A DNA stretch of 64,000 nucleotides from Sediminitomix flava (GCF_003149185.1 NZ_QGDO01000004.1:391076-455075), one strand, 5' to 3'. Positions 28,175 through 37,676 are shown, numbered from the stretch's first letter. The notes: generated from the sequence alone by a model not told the origin. Program-made: numbers and translations.

Positions 28175-28816
28175 ATGTACCAAGTCCGAAAATTATTCCT
28201 TGATGGAGATATCCCGATGAACTGTTATTTTATTGAACGCGAAGGGAAATGTTTTGTAGTTGATCCTGGCTATCAGAAAGAGACGATCAGAGCTTATGTG
28301 GAAGAGCATAAACTAGAAGTAATCGGGATTTTATTGACCCATGCACATATCGATCATATTGAGGCATTAGACTGTTTTGATGTTCCGATCTACGTTCATG
28401 AATTGGAGTATGAAATTCTCTTTGATGATGAACTTAATGGCTTCGGATACTTCGGAAAACAGAAGACTTATGACCTTAGTAAAATGGAAGTTATCAAGAT
28501 TACAGAAGATACTGTATTTGATTTAGCTGGTCATCAAATAACAGTAATGCTAACCCCTGGTCATACAAAAGGTGGCGTTTGTTATAAGATAGAACACGAT
28601 ATGTATGTGGGCGACACGCTCTTTGAAGGCTCCGTTGGGCGATGGGATAGACCTACTGCAAATTTAGATGATTTGAAGACTTCTGTTATAAAATTGATTG
28701 ACTCCCAACCTGACCATATAATCATACATCCGGGGCATGGCAGAAGTAGTACTATTGGAGTTGAGAGAGCTATAAACCCATTTTACAAAGAATGGAAGTA
28801 TGAGTCTATGTCTTAA
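28175..28816 (+). CDS. Metallo-beta-lactamase fold hydrolase (glyoxalase II-like)
   Basis: 213-residue cytosolic binuclear metal hydrolase. All metal motifs are there: LTHAHIDHIE (residues about 53-62), LTPGHTKGG, the bridging Asp in YVGDTLFEGSVGR, and IHPGHGRSS. GSVGRWD and the short length resemble the YcbL type of glyoxalase II-like proteins rather than true GloB, which is longer at the C-terminus. Likely hydrolysis of a thioester such as S-lactoylglutathione; a glutathione synthetase is encoded at 52.4 kb. Single gene downstream of the Crp-like regulator. Confidence 0.88.
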   Translation: MYQVRKLFLDGDIPMNCYFIEREGKCFVVDPGYQKETIRAYVEEHKLEVIGILLTHAHIDHIEALDCFDVPIYVHELEYEILFDDELNGFGYFGKQKTYDLSKMEVIKITEDTVFDLAGHQITVMLTPGHTKGGVCYKIEHDMYVGDTLFEGSVGRWDRPTANLDDLKTSVIKLIDSQPDHIIIHPGHGRSSTIGVERAINPFYKEWKYESMS

Positions 28817-28985
28817 ATAATAGCTCATTTTGCCCTGATTATTTAACATAAGGTAAACAATCACACAAAATCTTAAAACTCAGTTAGCTGTAATTGGACA
28901 TTAGGACACTTGTTTGTATAATAGAGTACCAAATATCTTATATATTTCATTTATTCTTAGAATATTACAATTTTCCTCTACAATT

Positions 28986-29402
28986 ATGTCAACATCTATC
29001 ACTGAAATTACCCCTGAACAGACGTGGGGATTAAGACAGCGTGTAATGTGGCCTAACAAGCCTCTTGATTATGTGAAGCTTTCAGCAGACCAGCATGGAA
29101 AGCACTACGGCCTTTGGCAAAATGATAACCTTGTGTCTGTTGTTTCTCTTTTTATCAATGGACATGAAGCACAATTTCGTAAACTTGCTACTGAAGTAAT
29201 AGAGCAAGGCAATGGCTTTGGATCTTCTTTACTCTCTTTTGCGATGGAGCAAGCTCAAGCAAATGGTGTGAAAAAAATATGGTGTAATGCCCGATTAGAT
29301 AAGATCTCTTTCTACAAAGATTTTGGTCTAGAATTGACCAACGAGACTTACGAAAAAGACGGCGTTGACTATGTTATTATGGAAAAGGCAATAATGAATT
29401 AG
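28986..29402 (+). CDS. GNAT family N-acetyltransferase
   Basis: About 138 residues from the ATG at 28986; an upstream in-frame ATG at 28914 would add a hydrophobic, unconserved extension. The acetyl-CoA-binding motif is EQGNGFGSSLLSFAME (Q-x-x-G-x-G/S) and a C-terminal block FYKDFGLELTNETYEKDG is typical of YitI/ElaA-like small GNATs. It lies three bases upstream of the Nudix gene, so the two are one operon. Substrate unknown. Confidence 0.85.
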   Translation: MSTSITEITPEQTWGLRQRVMWPNKPLDYVKLSADQHGKHYGLWQNDNLVSVVSLFINGHEAQFRKLATEVIEQGNGFGSSLLSFAMEQAQANGVKKIWCNARLDKISFYKDFGLELTNETYEKDGVDYVIMEKAIMN

Positions 29403-29405
29403 TCA

Positions 29406-29900
29406 ATGAAAATTCCTGTTGGACTGAAGCGAACAGCTACCCTGTGTGTGTTAAAACATGGTCAGAAGTTTTTACTTTTAAAAAGACTCAAAGAACCAAA
29501 TAAAGATATGTATACCCCAGTTGGGGGAAAACTCGATCCTTTCGAAAGTCCGTTAAAAGCGGCGATTCGTGAAACATTTGAAGAAACTGGGATTGAGGTG
29601 AAACACATGAAATATTGTGGATTGCTTACAGAAAGTTCTCCTACAAAATATAACTGGACAAACTACGTCTATTTGGCGGAAATCGATATGATGGCACCTC
29701 CTCCATGTAATGAAGGAACGCTCAAATGGATTGACTTTAGTGAAGTTCTTTCAGTTCCAACACCTAAAACCGATTGGTTTATTTATAAATATATTCTTGA
29801 AGAAAGACACTTTTCATTCAATGCAGAGTTTGATGAGAATATAGAATTACTTTCTATGGTAGAGGAGATAGAAGAGATTGAAGTTTATAGAAAGAAATAA
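29406..29900 (+). CDS. Nudix hydrolase, MutT/8-oxo-dGTPase-like
   Basis: 164 residues. Nudix box GGKLDPFESPLKAAIRETFEETGIEV (residues about 41-66), with REtfEE and a spacing that fits GX5EX7REUXEEXGU. The strand before it (YTPVGG) and the downstream YVYLAEI are typical of MutT/YtkD-like members that clean up oxidised or modified nucleotides, but the substrate is not determined by the motif. Operon with the GNAT gene (3-nt gap) and followed by a terminator. Confidence 0.88.
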   Translation: MKIPVGLKRTATLCVLKHGQKFLLLKRLKEPNKDMYTPVGGKLDPFESPLKAAIRETFEETGIEVKHMKYCGLLTESSPTKYNWTNYVYLAEIDMMAPPPCNEGTLKWIDFSEVLSVPTPKTDWFIYKYILEERHFSFNAEFDENIELLSMVEEIEEIEVYRKK

Positions 29901-29921
29901 AATTTAAGATACTTAATTTTT

Positions 29922-29960
29922 AAAAGGCACTATGGTATAAAATCATAGTGCCTTTTTGCT
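29922..29960 (+). terminator. Terminator of the GNAT-Nudix operon
   Basis: AAAAGGCACTATG (29922-29934) pairs with CATAGTGCCTTTT (29944-29956), followed by T-rich sequence. Confidence 0.88.
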
Positions 29961-30145
29961 TTTATAGTATATAATATTAGACTTTTCTTATACTCAAATA
30001 GGACATTAAAGATATATAAATATTTATCGCTGAAATATTTACAAAATATATTGTTTAAACAACACTTATTAAATAGATTGCCCTCAGAAAGTTAGAGCAT
30101 TAGTACAACTTAGCGCATCAATACTATACAACACAATGAATATTC

Positions 30146-30167
30146 ATCGCCCTTGGTACCAGGCGAT
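30146..30167. promoter_or_regulatory. Palindromic site in the amylase leader
   Basis: ATCGCC (30146-30151) and GGCGAT (30162-30167) enclose TTGGTACCA, itself containing the perfect palindrome TGGTACCA. Located 43 nt before the amylase start. It could be an operator for a sugar-responsive regulator or a leader hairpin; nothing else in 29961-30209 stands out and no TAnnTTTG is present there. Confidence 0.4.
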
Positions 30168-30209
30168 CAGAATAGATTCTTTACTATTTACTTTAATTCA
30201 ACTTTCTAA

Positions 30210-31586
30210 ATGAAAATGAAAAGTCTATGTTATGCATTGGGCATGTCTGCCTTAATGCTAACAAACTGTAATCAGGATGTTGACTTGCAACCTGAAGCAT
30301 CACTACAACCCAACTCTTCAAACGCTCGTACTGCACCTTTACCTCCGGGAGGAGGAATCATGATGCAAGGCTTTTATTGGGACGTTCCTGCTGGTGGAAA
30401 CTGGTGGAATACCGTAAAAGGAAAAATGAGTAGTTGGTCATCTGCTGGAATCACCTCTGTTTGGCTACCTCCTGTTTCAAAAGCTCAAAACGGCACATTC
30501 TCTATGGGATATGATCCTTTTGACTATTTTGATTTTGGAGATTACAATCAAATGGGTTCTACAGAAACACGTTTTGGGTCTCGTCAAGAATTAGAAAGTC
30601 TAATTCAAACTGCACACAGTAATCAGATCGATGTAATTGCAGACATTGTCTTAAACCACAACAGTGGAGGGGCATTAGAAGCAAACCCTTTCACAGGAAC
30701 TAACACATGGACTGATTTTAATCCCGCATCTGGAAAGTTCTATCGTTCTTACAATGATTTTCACCCCAATGCTACCGTCAACAATGACGAAGGTATATTC
30801 GGAGGTTTCCCTGACTTGAGTCACAGTCAAACTTATGTACAAGATTGGTTATGGAAAAGAAGTGATGGTGTTGGTAAATATTACAAAAACACCTTGGGCT
30901 TTGATGGTTGGCGATTTGACTACGTGAAAGGTTTTGGACCTTGGGTAGTTCGTGAATGGAACAATCACGTAGGTGGTTTTTCTGTGGGAGAACTTTGGGA
31001 TGCCAATGTTGGATACCTAGACTGGTGGACAAATGAAGCCAATAGTTCTGCTTTTGACTTTGCCTGTTACTACAAAATGGATGAAGCTTTCGATGGAAAT
31101 GACATGACAAAGCTAACACAAGATATGCTTTGGAAAAGAGATCCTTATCAAGCTGTAACCTTTGTAGCAAACCACGACACTGATATTATTTGGGACAAAA
31201 TGTTAGCTTATGCATACATCTTGACACATGAAGGTTACCCTTGTATCTTCTACAGAGATTATGAAGAATGGCTAAACAAAAACAAGCTCAATAATCTGAT
31301 GTGGATTCATGGCAATTTAGCGACAGGTAATACCTCTATTCTTCATGCAGATAATGACGAATATGTTGCTCGTAGAAATGGTTCTAATGGAAACCCTGGT
31401 TTAGTCGTATATCTAAATGACTCTGATTATTGGCAAGAGCGTTGGATTGAAACCAATTGGAGTAATACGCAAATCAAGGATTACACAGGACATTCTGGAT
31501 GGCAACCTTGGACGCAGTCTGGAAAATGGGTAAAAATACAAGCTCCACCTCATAGTTACTCTGTGTGGTCGGTAGTAGGAAGATAA
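30210..31586 (+). CDS. Alpha-amylase, GH13 (archaeal type, GH13_7-like), lipoprotein
   Basis: Endo-acting starch hydrolase. Signal peptide with lipobox LMLTNC (Cys20) predicts a lipid-anchored enzyme. The catalytic barrel has conserved region I DVIADIVLNH, region II GWRFDYVKGF with the nucleophile Asp, region III SVGELWD with the acid Glu, and region IV FVANHDTD. Stretches such as GGIMMQGFYWDVP, SMGYDPFDYFDFG and TIFYRDYEEWLNK-like CIFYRDYEEWLNKNKL match from memory the Pyrococcus/Thermococcus alpha-amylases closely. Length after the leader (about 438) also fits. No SusCD genes are next to it; a terminator ends the transcript. Confidence 0.93.
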   Translation: MKMKSLCYALGMSALMLTNCNQDVDLQPEASLQPNSSNARTAPLPPGGGIMMQGFYWDVPAGGNWWNTVKGKMSSWSSAGITSVWLPPVSKAQNGTFSMGYDPFDYFDFGDYNQMGSTETRFGSRQELESLIQTAHSNQIDVIADIVLNHNSGGALEANPFTGTNTWTDFNPASGKFYRSYNDFHPNATVNNDEGIFGGFPDLSHSQTYVQDWLWKRSDGVGKYYKNTLGFDGWRFDYVKGFGPWVVREWNNHVGGFSVGELWDANVGYLDWWTNEANSSAFDFACYYKMDEAFDGNDMTKLTQDMLWKRDPYQAVTFVANHDTDIIWDKMLAYAYILTHEGYPCIFYRDYEEWLNKNKLNNLMWIHGNLATGNTSILHADNDEYVARRNGSNGNPGLVVYLNDSDYWQERWIETNWSNTQIKDYTGHSGWQPWTQSGKWVKIQAPPHSYSVWSVVGR

Positions 31587-31603
31587 ATTAAAATTAGAAT
31601 ATC

Positions 31604-31636
31604 AGCTCCTTTCTTCGGAAAGGGGCTGTCTTTTTA
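31604..31636 (+). terminator. Terminator of the amylase gene
   Basis: AGCTCCTTTC-TTCG-GAAAGGGGCT (31604-31627) with a stable TTCG tetraloop and a following T-tract. The next lipoprotein starts 10 nt later. Confidence 0.88.
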
Positions 31637-31646
31637 TACTCTAATT

Positions 31647-32231
31647 ATGAGAACACAACTTTTACTATTAATACCTCTTTTTCTTCTATGTATTTCCTGT
31701 GGAAAAAAAGAGACAATGGAAACACAAGAAAGTCGAATTCCACAATCAATACAGGCTCGAACATTTCTAATTCACTCTGATAATGAGTTGAAAAAACAAC
31801 AGAATGATTATCTAAATGACAATCAGTTGTTTTCAAAAGATCAACAAAATATTGAAAACTCTATCCATTATTCTGAACAAGAAATTATGATTAATGGAGT
31901 TGTAAGTCGTTGGGAAATTCATCAAGATGAAAATACTTTAAAAATGAAATATCGTTGTATTAACCATAGTGTTGAAGAGCTAGATTTTCACCCTTTGGAT
32001 ATTGAACTGAAAACAGCTCAGACTATCATTAAGCCTACATTACAAATTGAAAAAGATACTCTGATTCAATTAAAAAAAGGAGAGCGAAAAAGTATTCAAC
32101 TTACATACGAACTCTCTGATGATAAGCTTAAAAGTTTCTACATAAAAAATAACTTCCTTATCATTTCAGACAAACAGTTACCCATTTTTGCTCATGATAT
32201 TCCATTTGAAAAATATGAATTGGGTATTTAA
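31647..32231 (+). CDS. Hypothetical lipoprotein
   Basis: 194 residues with a clear lipoprotein leader (MRTQLLLLIPLFLLCISC, Cys18). The first 65 residues after it are polar and low in complexity (Gln/Asn/Lys-rich), the rest appears to form beta-strands (residues 90-190: TLKMKYRCINHSVEEL, RKSIQLTYEL), somewhat like an immunoglobulin-type or DUF4352-like domain. I do not recognise it. No obvious own promoter is seen because the amylase terminator lies right upstream; it may be expressed by read-through. Confidence 0.7.
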   Translation: MRTQLLLLIPLFLLCISCGKKETMETQESRIPQSIQARTFLIHSDNELKKQQNDYLNDNQLFSKDQQNIENSIHYSEQEIMINGVVSRWEIHQDENTLKMKYRCINHSVEELDFHPLDIELKTAQTIIKPTLQIEKDTLIQLKKGERKSIQLTYELSDDKLKSFYIKNNFLIISDKQLPIFAHDIPFEKYELGI

Positions 32232-32357
32232 AATCTAATCTCTTTTTACAACTGAAAAATCGTTTTTTACCAAGCTATAAAAAAACACTTCATTCATTTT
32301 TGCACTGTCTTATCGTTCATATAAGACTTCAAATGATGATGTAGGTATGTGTGCTGT

Positions 32358-32391
32358 CCCCAAAGGAATTGCTAACCTTTGGGGCTTTTTA
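32358..32391 (+). terminator. Terminator 126 nt after the lipoprotein gene
   Basis: CCCCAAAGG (32358-32366) pairs with CCTTTGGGG (32376-32384), followed by CTTTTTA. The rest of the 571-nt gap to 32803 holds no gene that I can support. Confidence 0.8.
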
Positions 32392-32742
32392 TTTCCTCAC
32401 ATTAAATCGCCTTATTCTATACTCCTCTTCAGGATTAACTTTTGGTTTTCAAATAACAATGTCGGAATCATCATACCTTTTAGCAGATAAAATATTTATA
32501 TTAGAAGCTTAAAATGTTCGAAGGGGAAAAGCTAACGACTGAACTTGAAGATTTTTTAGAGTGCAAAAACATTATTTTGTTCTTCAAACACATTAAAAAT
32601 ACGGTACAAAGAATAGCTTTTAGTTAGTAAAAAATGTTAAAAAACATTTTCTAAATAAGGGTTTTGATACCGATGAGTAACTAATATTCGAAAAAGGGAT
32701 AAAAGTCTATAAAACCTATTTCACATAAAATGTGCGTGTATT

Positions 32743-32761
32743 ATTCCTATACCATAGGAAT
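32743..32761. promoter_or_regulatory. Inverted repeat before the DUF5686 gene
   Basis: ATTCCTAT (32743-32750), ACC, ATAGGAAT (32754-32761): perfect 8-bp arms around three bases, 42 nt before the chosen start. Operator-like; the binding protein is unknown. Confidence 0.4.
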
Positions 32762-32802
32762 GACTTTTTATGAAATTAACAGGGAGAGAATCCCCAACTA
32801 TC

Positions 32803-35286
32803 ATGAATACAAAGAATAACCGTATCCTTCTTACTATTCTATTTATTGGTTTTTGCTACAGTGTTATTTTATCGACTACAGCAATAGCACAAGAGAGAGT
32901 CTGCTCGGGAAAAGTTTTTGATAAAAAAACAGGAGAGACACTTCCTTTTGCGACCATCTATTTGAAATCTGACAAAAATATTGGTACAAATACAGATGTA
33001 GAAGGAAACTTCTCATTTCACATTCCTGATTTACCTAGAAAAGAATCTAAAAAAGACTCACTAATCGTCACCTACGTAGGTTACGAATCACTCCTTTTAC
33101 CCGTAAAAGGGAAACTTCATAAGCTTAAAATAGGACTTGAATTATCTGCTGAAGAGCTAGAAGAAGTCACTGTAATGGCTGGAAAAAATCCTGCTATTGC
33201 GCTTCTAAACGCAACAATTGACAACGAACGTGAAGCTCGAAAACAAAAAGGATGGAAAGCGAGAAGAGACAGTCAAGTAGCATGGCAACTCCGTAAATTC
33301 CCTAAGAAATATGAAGCGCTTCTTGAAGATGCTCGTAAAACCCTTGCCGCCACTGACAGTAGTCTTACAGATGTACCTATTTTCGTATCACAACATAGTT
33401 CTGTACGTACAGCTCCTTCAAATGGGCCTATCGAAACCACCTATTTATCAGAGCAAAAACAAGGTTTAGGCTTTGATGCTGATGGTGTTTTTGCTGATAT
33501 TATAGGTGATCCTAAACGTGTTGTTGACGATCTTTTTGCCAATAATCTGATGGTGATGGATAAAAATATCCCATCTCCTCTTTCAAGATTTTGGGAACAA
33601 AACTATATCGCTTATCTCACCGATGTTCCTGTACTTCTTAATGAGCAAGAATGTCATCATATTACTTTTGAACCGATCATTTCATCAAAACTTTCTTTTG
33701 AAGGAGAGTTATGGATCAACCTCCAAGATTCTTCATTGGTAAAAGCAAAATTTAGTCTTGCAAAAGGAGCGACACTAAATTTCCTTACAGGTTTTGATTT
33801 TGAACAAACTCGCTTCAAAAATGATATGGACATCTATCAGACTGCCCATACTAAATACGAACAACGTCTGACCAACCTACCACTTATACCTGAGGTAAAT
33901 GCCGTTTACGAGATTATAGATCATGAAGCGCAACCAATTATCAATCAGAGTACAGATTCTGAGTTTATGAATATCAATCCGAATCATCCGATTGCTACGT
34001 GGGAAAATAATGCGATTGAGACAATTAAAATCTTAGAGAAAAAGAGTAAAATTGGTCTTTTCGCAAAATTCGGAGATATTCTAAGTTCTGGCTATATCTC
34101 TACTAAATATGGCGATTACGGACACCTTCTAAACTTTTTAATGGTCAATGACTTGGAAGGTATAAGAACGGGGATTGGTGTAATGAGTGATGAGTTTTTT
34201 CAAAATAAACTCTATGCCAACGGATATGTAGGCTATGGTCAAAAGGATGAAACGTTGAAGTATAATGCCGAATTGAAATGGCTTATCAATCCAGAGAAAA
34301 GGCATATTTTGGGTGTCAATTACTCTTATGACTTGCTACCTCTTTCTATGGTTGGTTTTGAAAGAACAGACTTGAATATGACCAAACTACAACAATTTGG
34401 AAAGTTGTCTGAAAGGGCTCCATTTTATTATAAAGTTGCAGAGCTTTCTTATACCAAAGGTTTACATAGAGATTGGATGATTTCTACATTTGTCAGTCGT
34501 AAGGATTTCGAAAATGCCAATCCTCTAGCTACAGAAAGTCATCCGAGTTTTTATTCTGAAGAAGGCTCATTTATTCTTCGTTGGTCATTCCAAGATAGAA
34601 GTACTTACAATAGAAACTATAGATTACTCCGAAAAGGAGGACAACGATTCCCCGAATTTAAAGTTGGCTATACCATCGGGAGAGTTCATAACAGTATAGA
34701 TTCTGAAGTACTTCCATACCAAAAAGTATTTGTTTCCTTAGATCACAAATTCGCACCCCTCTTGCCGTGGGGAGGTGAAACTTCATACCGTTTACAAGCA
34801 GGAATGGTACCTTCAAAAGTACCATATACCCATCTAAAACATCATCAAGGAATGGAAGGACCTATTACTGCATACGGGGCTCACTCACTCATGAATTCAT
34901 CTGAGTTTGTCAGTGATTACTATGCAGAGCTTTTTGTAAGACACCTTTTTAAAGGGACAATTATGGGCAGAATTCCAGGACTCCGTACCATTCATCAAAA
35001 GACAGGAATCAACTTTATGTTTGATGCTTCTGTAGCTTGGGGAGGTATGACACAACAAAATAAAGACTATAATTTAGAGCTTTTCCAATCGGGAGGTTTC
35101 CTTGGTGAAGAACGTACAGAAATACCGACACTAGACCCAAATGAACCTTATGTGGCTTTTGGTTATGGATTAAATAACATCTTCAAAATTGCATTTATCC
35201 AATATTGGCATAGAGTCACGTATAAGGATGTACCTTATGCACATGATAATGAAGGAATCAAGGCAGGATTGCTTTTCAGACTCTAG
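32803..35286 (+). CDS. Outer-membrane protein with carboxypeptidase-like domain and DUF5686 barrel
   Basis: About 827 residues. The start at 32803 gives a proper signal peptide (TILFIGFCYSVILSTTAIAQ); an earlier ATG at 32770 would add 11 residues. Residues 30-110 form a carboxypeptidase-regulatory-like (CarboxypepD_reg-like) domain: GKVFDKKTGETLPFATIYL...NTDVEGNFSF. The remainder matches the DUF5686 family of Bacteroidota, with alternating strands in the last 400 residues that should form an outer-membrane beta-barrel ending IKAGLLFRL (aromatic/hydrophobic last residues). It resembles SusC-like proteins in its N-domain but lacks a TonB box and plug. Function unknown. Confidence 0.82.
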   Translation: MNTKNNRILLTILFIGFCYSVILSTTAIAQERVCSGKVFDKKTGETLPFATIYLKSDKNIGTNTDVEGNFSFHIPDLPRKESKKDSLIVTYVGYESLLLPVKGKLHKLKIGLELSAEELEEVTVMAGKNPAIALLNATIDNEREARKQKGWKARRDSQVAWQLRKFPKKYEALLEDARKTLAATDSSLTDVPIFVSQHSSVRTAPSNGPIETTYLSEQKQGLGFDADGVFADIIGDPKRVVDDLFANNLMVMDKNIPSPLSRFWEQNYIAYLTDVPVLLNEQECHHITFEPIISSKLSFEGELWINLQDSSLVKAKFSLAKGATLNFLTGFDFEQTRFKNDMDIYQTAHTKYEQRLTNLPLIPEVNAVYEIIDHEAQPIINQSTDSEFMNINPNHPIATWENNAIETIKILEKKSKIGLFAKFGDILSSGYISTKYGDYGHLLNFLMVNDLEGIRTGIGVMSDEFFQNKLYANGYVGYGQKDETLKYNAELKWLINPEKRHILGVNYSYDLLPLSMVGFERTDLNMTKLQQFGKLSERAPFYYKVAELSYTKGLHRDWMISTFVSRKDFENANPLATESHPSFYSEEGSFILRWSFQDRSTYNRNYRLLRKGGQRFPEFKVGYTIGRVHNSIDSEVLPYQKVFVSLDHKFAPLLPWGGETSYRLQAGMVPSKVPYTHLKHHQGMEGPITAYGAHSLMNSSEFVSDYYAELFVRHLFKGTIMGRIPGLRTIHQKTGINFMFDASVAWGGMTQQNKDYNLELFQSGGFLGEERTEIPTLDPNEPYVAFGYGLNNIFKIAFIQYWHRVTYKDVPYAHDNEGIKAGLLFRL

Positions 35287-35393
35287 AAGTCAACATGTTA
35301 AGCCTTGCTAAAAATCTTTTTGTCTGTTAAAAGGAATGGCAACACAAATTCATAAGCTGTCAATGTGGTAACGCTTAAAACTACATTCCAATT

Positions 35394-36155
35394 ATGAAAA
35401 ACCTTGTTGTTCTCCTTTTAGCATTTAGTATTTCCCTAACAAGCTGTGCATCTTCATCTCACTCAATGGGACAAGATGGTTATATTTTAGACCTAGAATC
35501 ACAAAATCGCTACCAAGCATTTGTCCGACAGAAAGAAAGACAAGATAAAAGTAATGCTACCACAGGACTTATCATTTTAGCTAGTGCTGCGCTTATTGTT
35601 GGAGCTGTCGCTGTCCACAATAAAGAACAAAAGAAAAAGAAAAAAAGTAAAACAGCAGAATCTTCTCGAAACTACAATCGTCGCAATTACTACAATCAGA
35701 GGTCACGTTCTTGTGATAATGACAACGACATCAATATTAACTTTTACTCGACCATACCTGATTCTGATCAAAACTCATCTACACGCTCATTTTCACCTCC
35801 TCAAAGAAGTTATCCGGCACAGGCAGAATTTAGAACTCTTGAGTTACTAGATTCCAATGCTAGGTATTATAATGAAAAAAGTCTTGAAGAAATGAGAGTA
35901 CAAGTCGTAAGACTTAAGAACCCATATAGTGAATGGGTTGTAGGAGATTTAGTCACAAATGAATACAGTAGAGGTACGCTAAAAAAAGTTGCGATAGCCC
36001 CAAAGAGTACACTCATAATGTACCTCCCAAAAGGAATTGGGTATACCTATAATTATCATTTGGGAAAACAAGAAGAAGAATATCGTTATAAAAACTATTT
36101 CATCGTCAGAGATAGCCCTAGGGTTATTCTCGATGCAGTCTTACTACAAGATTAA
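35394..36155 (+). CDS. Hypothetical lipoprotein with a transmembrane segment
   Basis: 253 residues. Lipobox at LTSC (Cys18), then a hydrophobic helix (TTGLIILASAALIVGAVAV, around residues 56-74) followed by a strongly basic stretch KEQKKKKKSK and a low-complexity Asn/Arg/Ser/Asp segment. The C-terminal 110 residues look folded (FRTLELLDSN, VVRLKNPYSEWVVGDLV). No family recognised. Its stop codon shares TTAA with the stop of holB on the other strand. Confidence 0.65.
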   Translation: MKNLVVLLLAFSISLTSCASSSHSMGQDGYILDLESQNRYQAFVRQKERQDKSNATTGLIILASAALIVGAVAVHNKEQKKKKKSKTAESSRNYNRRNYYNQRSRSCDNDNDININFYSTIPDSDQNSSTRSFSPPQRSYPAQAEFRTLELLDSNARYYNEKSLEEMRVQVVRLKNPYSEWVVGDLVTNEYSRGTLKKVAIAPKSTLIMYLPKGIGYTYNYHLGKQEEEYRYKNYFIVRDSPRVILDAVLLQD

Positions 36156-37279
36156 GGCATTCTAAAAATTCTTGCAATTTTAATGGACAGGTTCAAGAAG
36201 GTAATCTTCGGATTCGCGTTTCGCTCGATATGATAGATGGCATCATTCAACAGCTCTGCTAACATCGGGAGGTTATCTTCATGAAGAACTTTAGAGAAGT
36301 TTTGGACAAAGTCCATTTGTTTACCTTCCAAACGGACTAAATCATTTCCAGAATAAATCCAGATCAAAGATTCTCTGAACATATTCAAGCCATACATGAA
36401 TAGTCCTTTTTGTGCTTCTCGTCCTAACTTATTGAAAACCTCACATTGTTTGACCATTCCTGTAAAATCAGCTCTAAAACAAGCTCTCATCCATTCTTGA
36501 AAAGCTTCTTCGCTTTCGTTATCAACCTCGGTACAGATTTTTAATGCTTCATTCAAATCACCATCAGCCAAGTAAGCCGCATGTGTAGCTTGTTCTTGTG
36601 GTATTTCACGTTTTACTAAATAATCTGTAATCTCTTGGTCTGAGAATTTACGAACTTGAATGATTTGAGTACGGGAAAGAATAGTTGGAAGAATAGCATC
36701 ACCTTTATTACTTACCAACAAGAAAAGTGTCTTTGTTGGTGGCTCTTCCAAGATTTTAAGAAGTGCATTGGCCGCAGCATCGTGCATCAACTCCGGAAGC
36801 CAAATCAGCATGACTTTATACTCGGCTTCAAAAGCTTTCAAAGAAAGCGAACGAATCACCGTTTTACTTTCTTCTTTCGGAATAATACACTGTTTGTTTT
36901 CAGCTCCAAAAGCATCTCCCCACTGCTTTACATCTGCATAAGGATTTTCCAACAAAAATTCTCTCCACTCAGGAAGAAAACGTTCTGTTGTGGCATCTGT
37001 ACGCTTAGTTACTTTAGAAGTAGTGGCTGTAGGAACGATAAAGTGTAAGTCAGGATGGACAAGTTTCGCAAACTTTCGGCAAGAAGCACACTCTCCACAA
37101 GAATCATTTCCTTGCTTGTTCGTACAATTCACATAAGTCGCAAAAGCTAAAGCCATAGCCAAATGCCCACTACCTTCTTTCCCTAAGAAAAGCTGAGCAT
37201 GAGCAATATGCTCCTTTTGAACTGCCTGAACCAGTGTTTGTTTAATCTCTTCTAAACCAGAAATTTCTGAAAACTTCAC
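36152..37279 (-). CDS. holB: DNA polymerase III subunit delta' (clamp loader)
   Basis: AAA+ subunit of the clamp loader. Family features: FSEISGLEEIKQTLVQAV at the start, HAQLFLGKEGSGH at the modified P-loop (no functional Walker A Lys-Thr/Ser pair, as usual for delta'), the zinc-module cysteines in NDSCGECASCRKF, HPDLHFI, and ANALLKILEEPP with the SRC-like motif SRTQ. In DnaX and most delta' the motif is SRC; here SRT. 375 residues, normal. Convergent with the lipoprotein gene, overlapping 4 nt. Confidence 0.92.
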   Translation of the reverse strand: MKFSEISGLEEIKQTLVQAVQKEHIAHAQLFLGKEGSGHLAMALAFATYVNCTNKQGNDSCGECASCRKFAKLVHPDLHFIVPTATTSKVTKRTDATTERFLPEWREFLLENPYADVKQWGDAFGAENKQCIIPKEESKTVIRSLSLKAFEAEYKVMLIWLPELMHDAAANALLKILEEPPTKTLFLLVSNKGDAILPTILSRTQIIQVRKFSDQEITDYLVKREIPQEQATHAAYLADGDLNEALKICTEVDNESEEAFQEWMRACFRADFTGMVKQCEVFNKLGREAQKGLFMYGLNMFRESLIWIYSGNDLVRLEGKQMDFVQNFSKVLHEDNLPMLAELLNDAIYHIERNANPKITFLNLSIKIARIFRMP

Positions 37280-37525
37280 CTATTCCTCTTACTTTTGGTT
37301 TCGCACTGCAGAAAAGAGTTTGTCTCCTTTCGGTTTCGAAATTTACAATAATTTTCAGAACTATTTGCCTCCCGCCTCTCAGAGCACATCATGGAATCCG
37401 CTTTTTTACCTTTTTCTCTTCATTATATCCTGCTATTTGGAAGGGATTCTGTACTTTCGTTGTTAAGCTAACTGAGTATAAACCAATCATTTCTAAAAAA
37501 AATTATATTTTAAATAGAAAGTACC

Positions 37526-37533
37526 TAAATTTG
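37526..37533 (+). promoter_or_regulatory. -7 element upstream of the acyltransferase gene
   Basis: TAAATTTG fits TAnnTTTG. It lies in the 397-nt gap 37280-37676, which has no other supported feature, and would give a leader of about 140 nt. No TTG at -33. Confidence 0.4.
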
Positions 37534-37676
37534 TAGATCACTGAAATCCAATCGGAAGAAAAAATTGAAAGCTAAAATTGACTGTTAATGAATTAAAAGG
37601 AATTCAATATTCATGCTTTCGTTTCCGTTAAGGGTGTATTCAGAAACCTTAGAAGTTTCAGCTAGAAAAAAGTACA

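Noticed and set aside
32300-32391. Small RNA between CATTTTTG at 32295 and the terminator at 32358
   Set aside because: The -7 box has a wrong first base and there is no TTG upstream; the terminator is more simply the end of the lipoprotein transcript.
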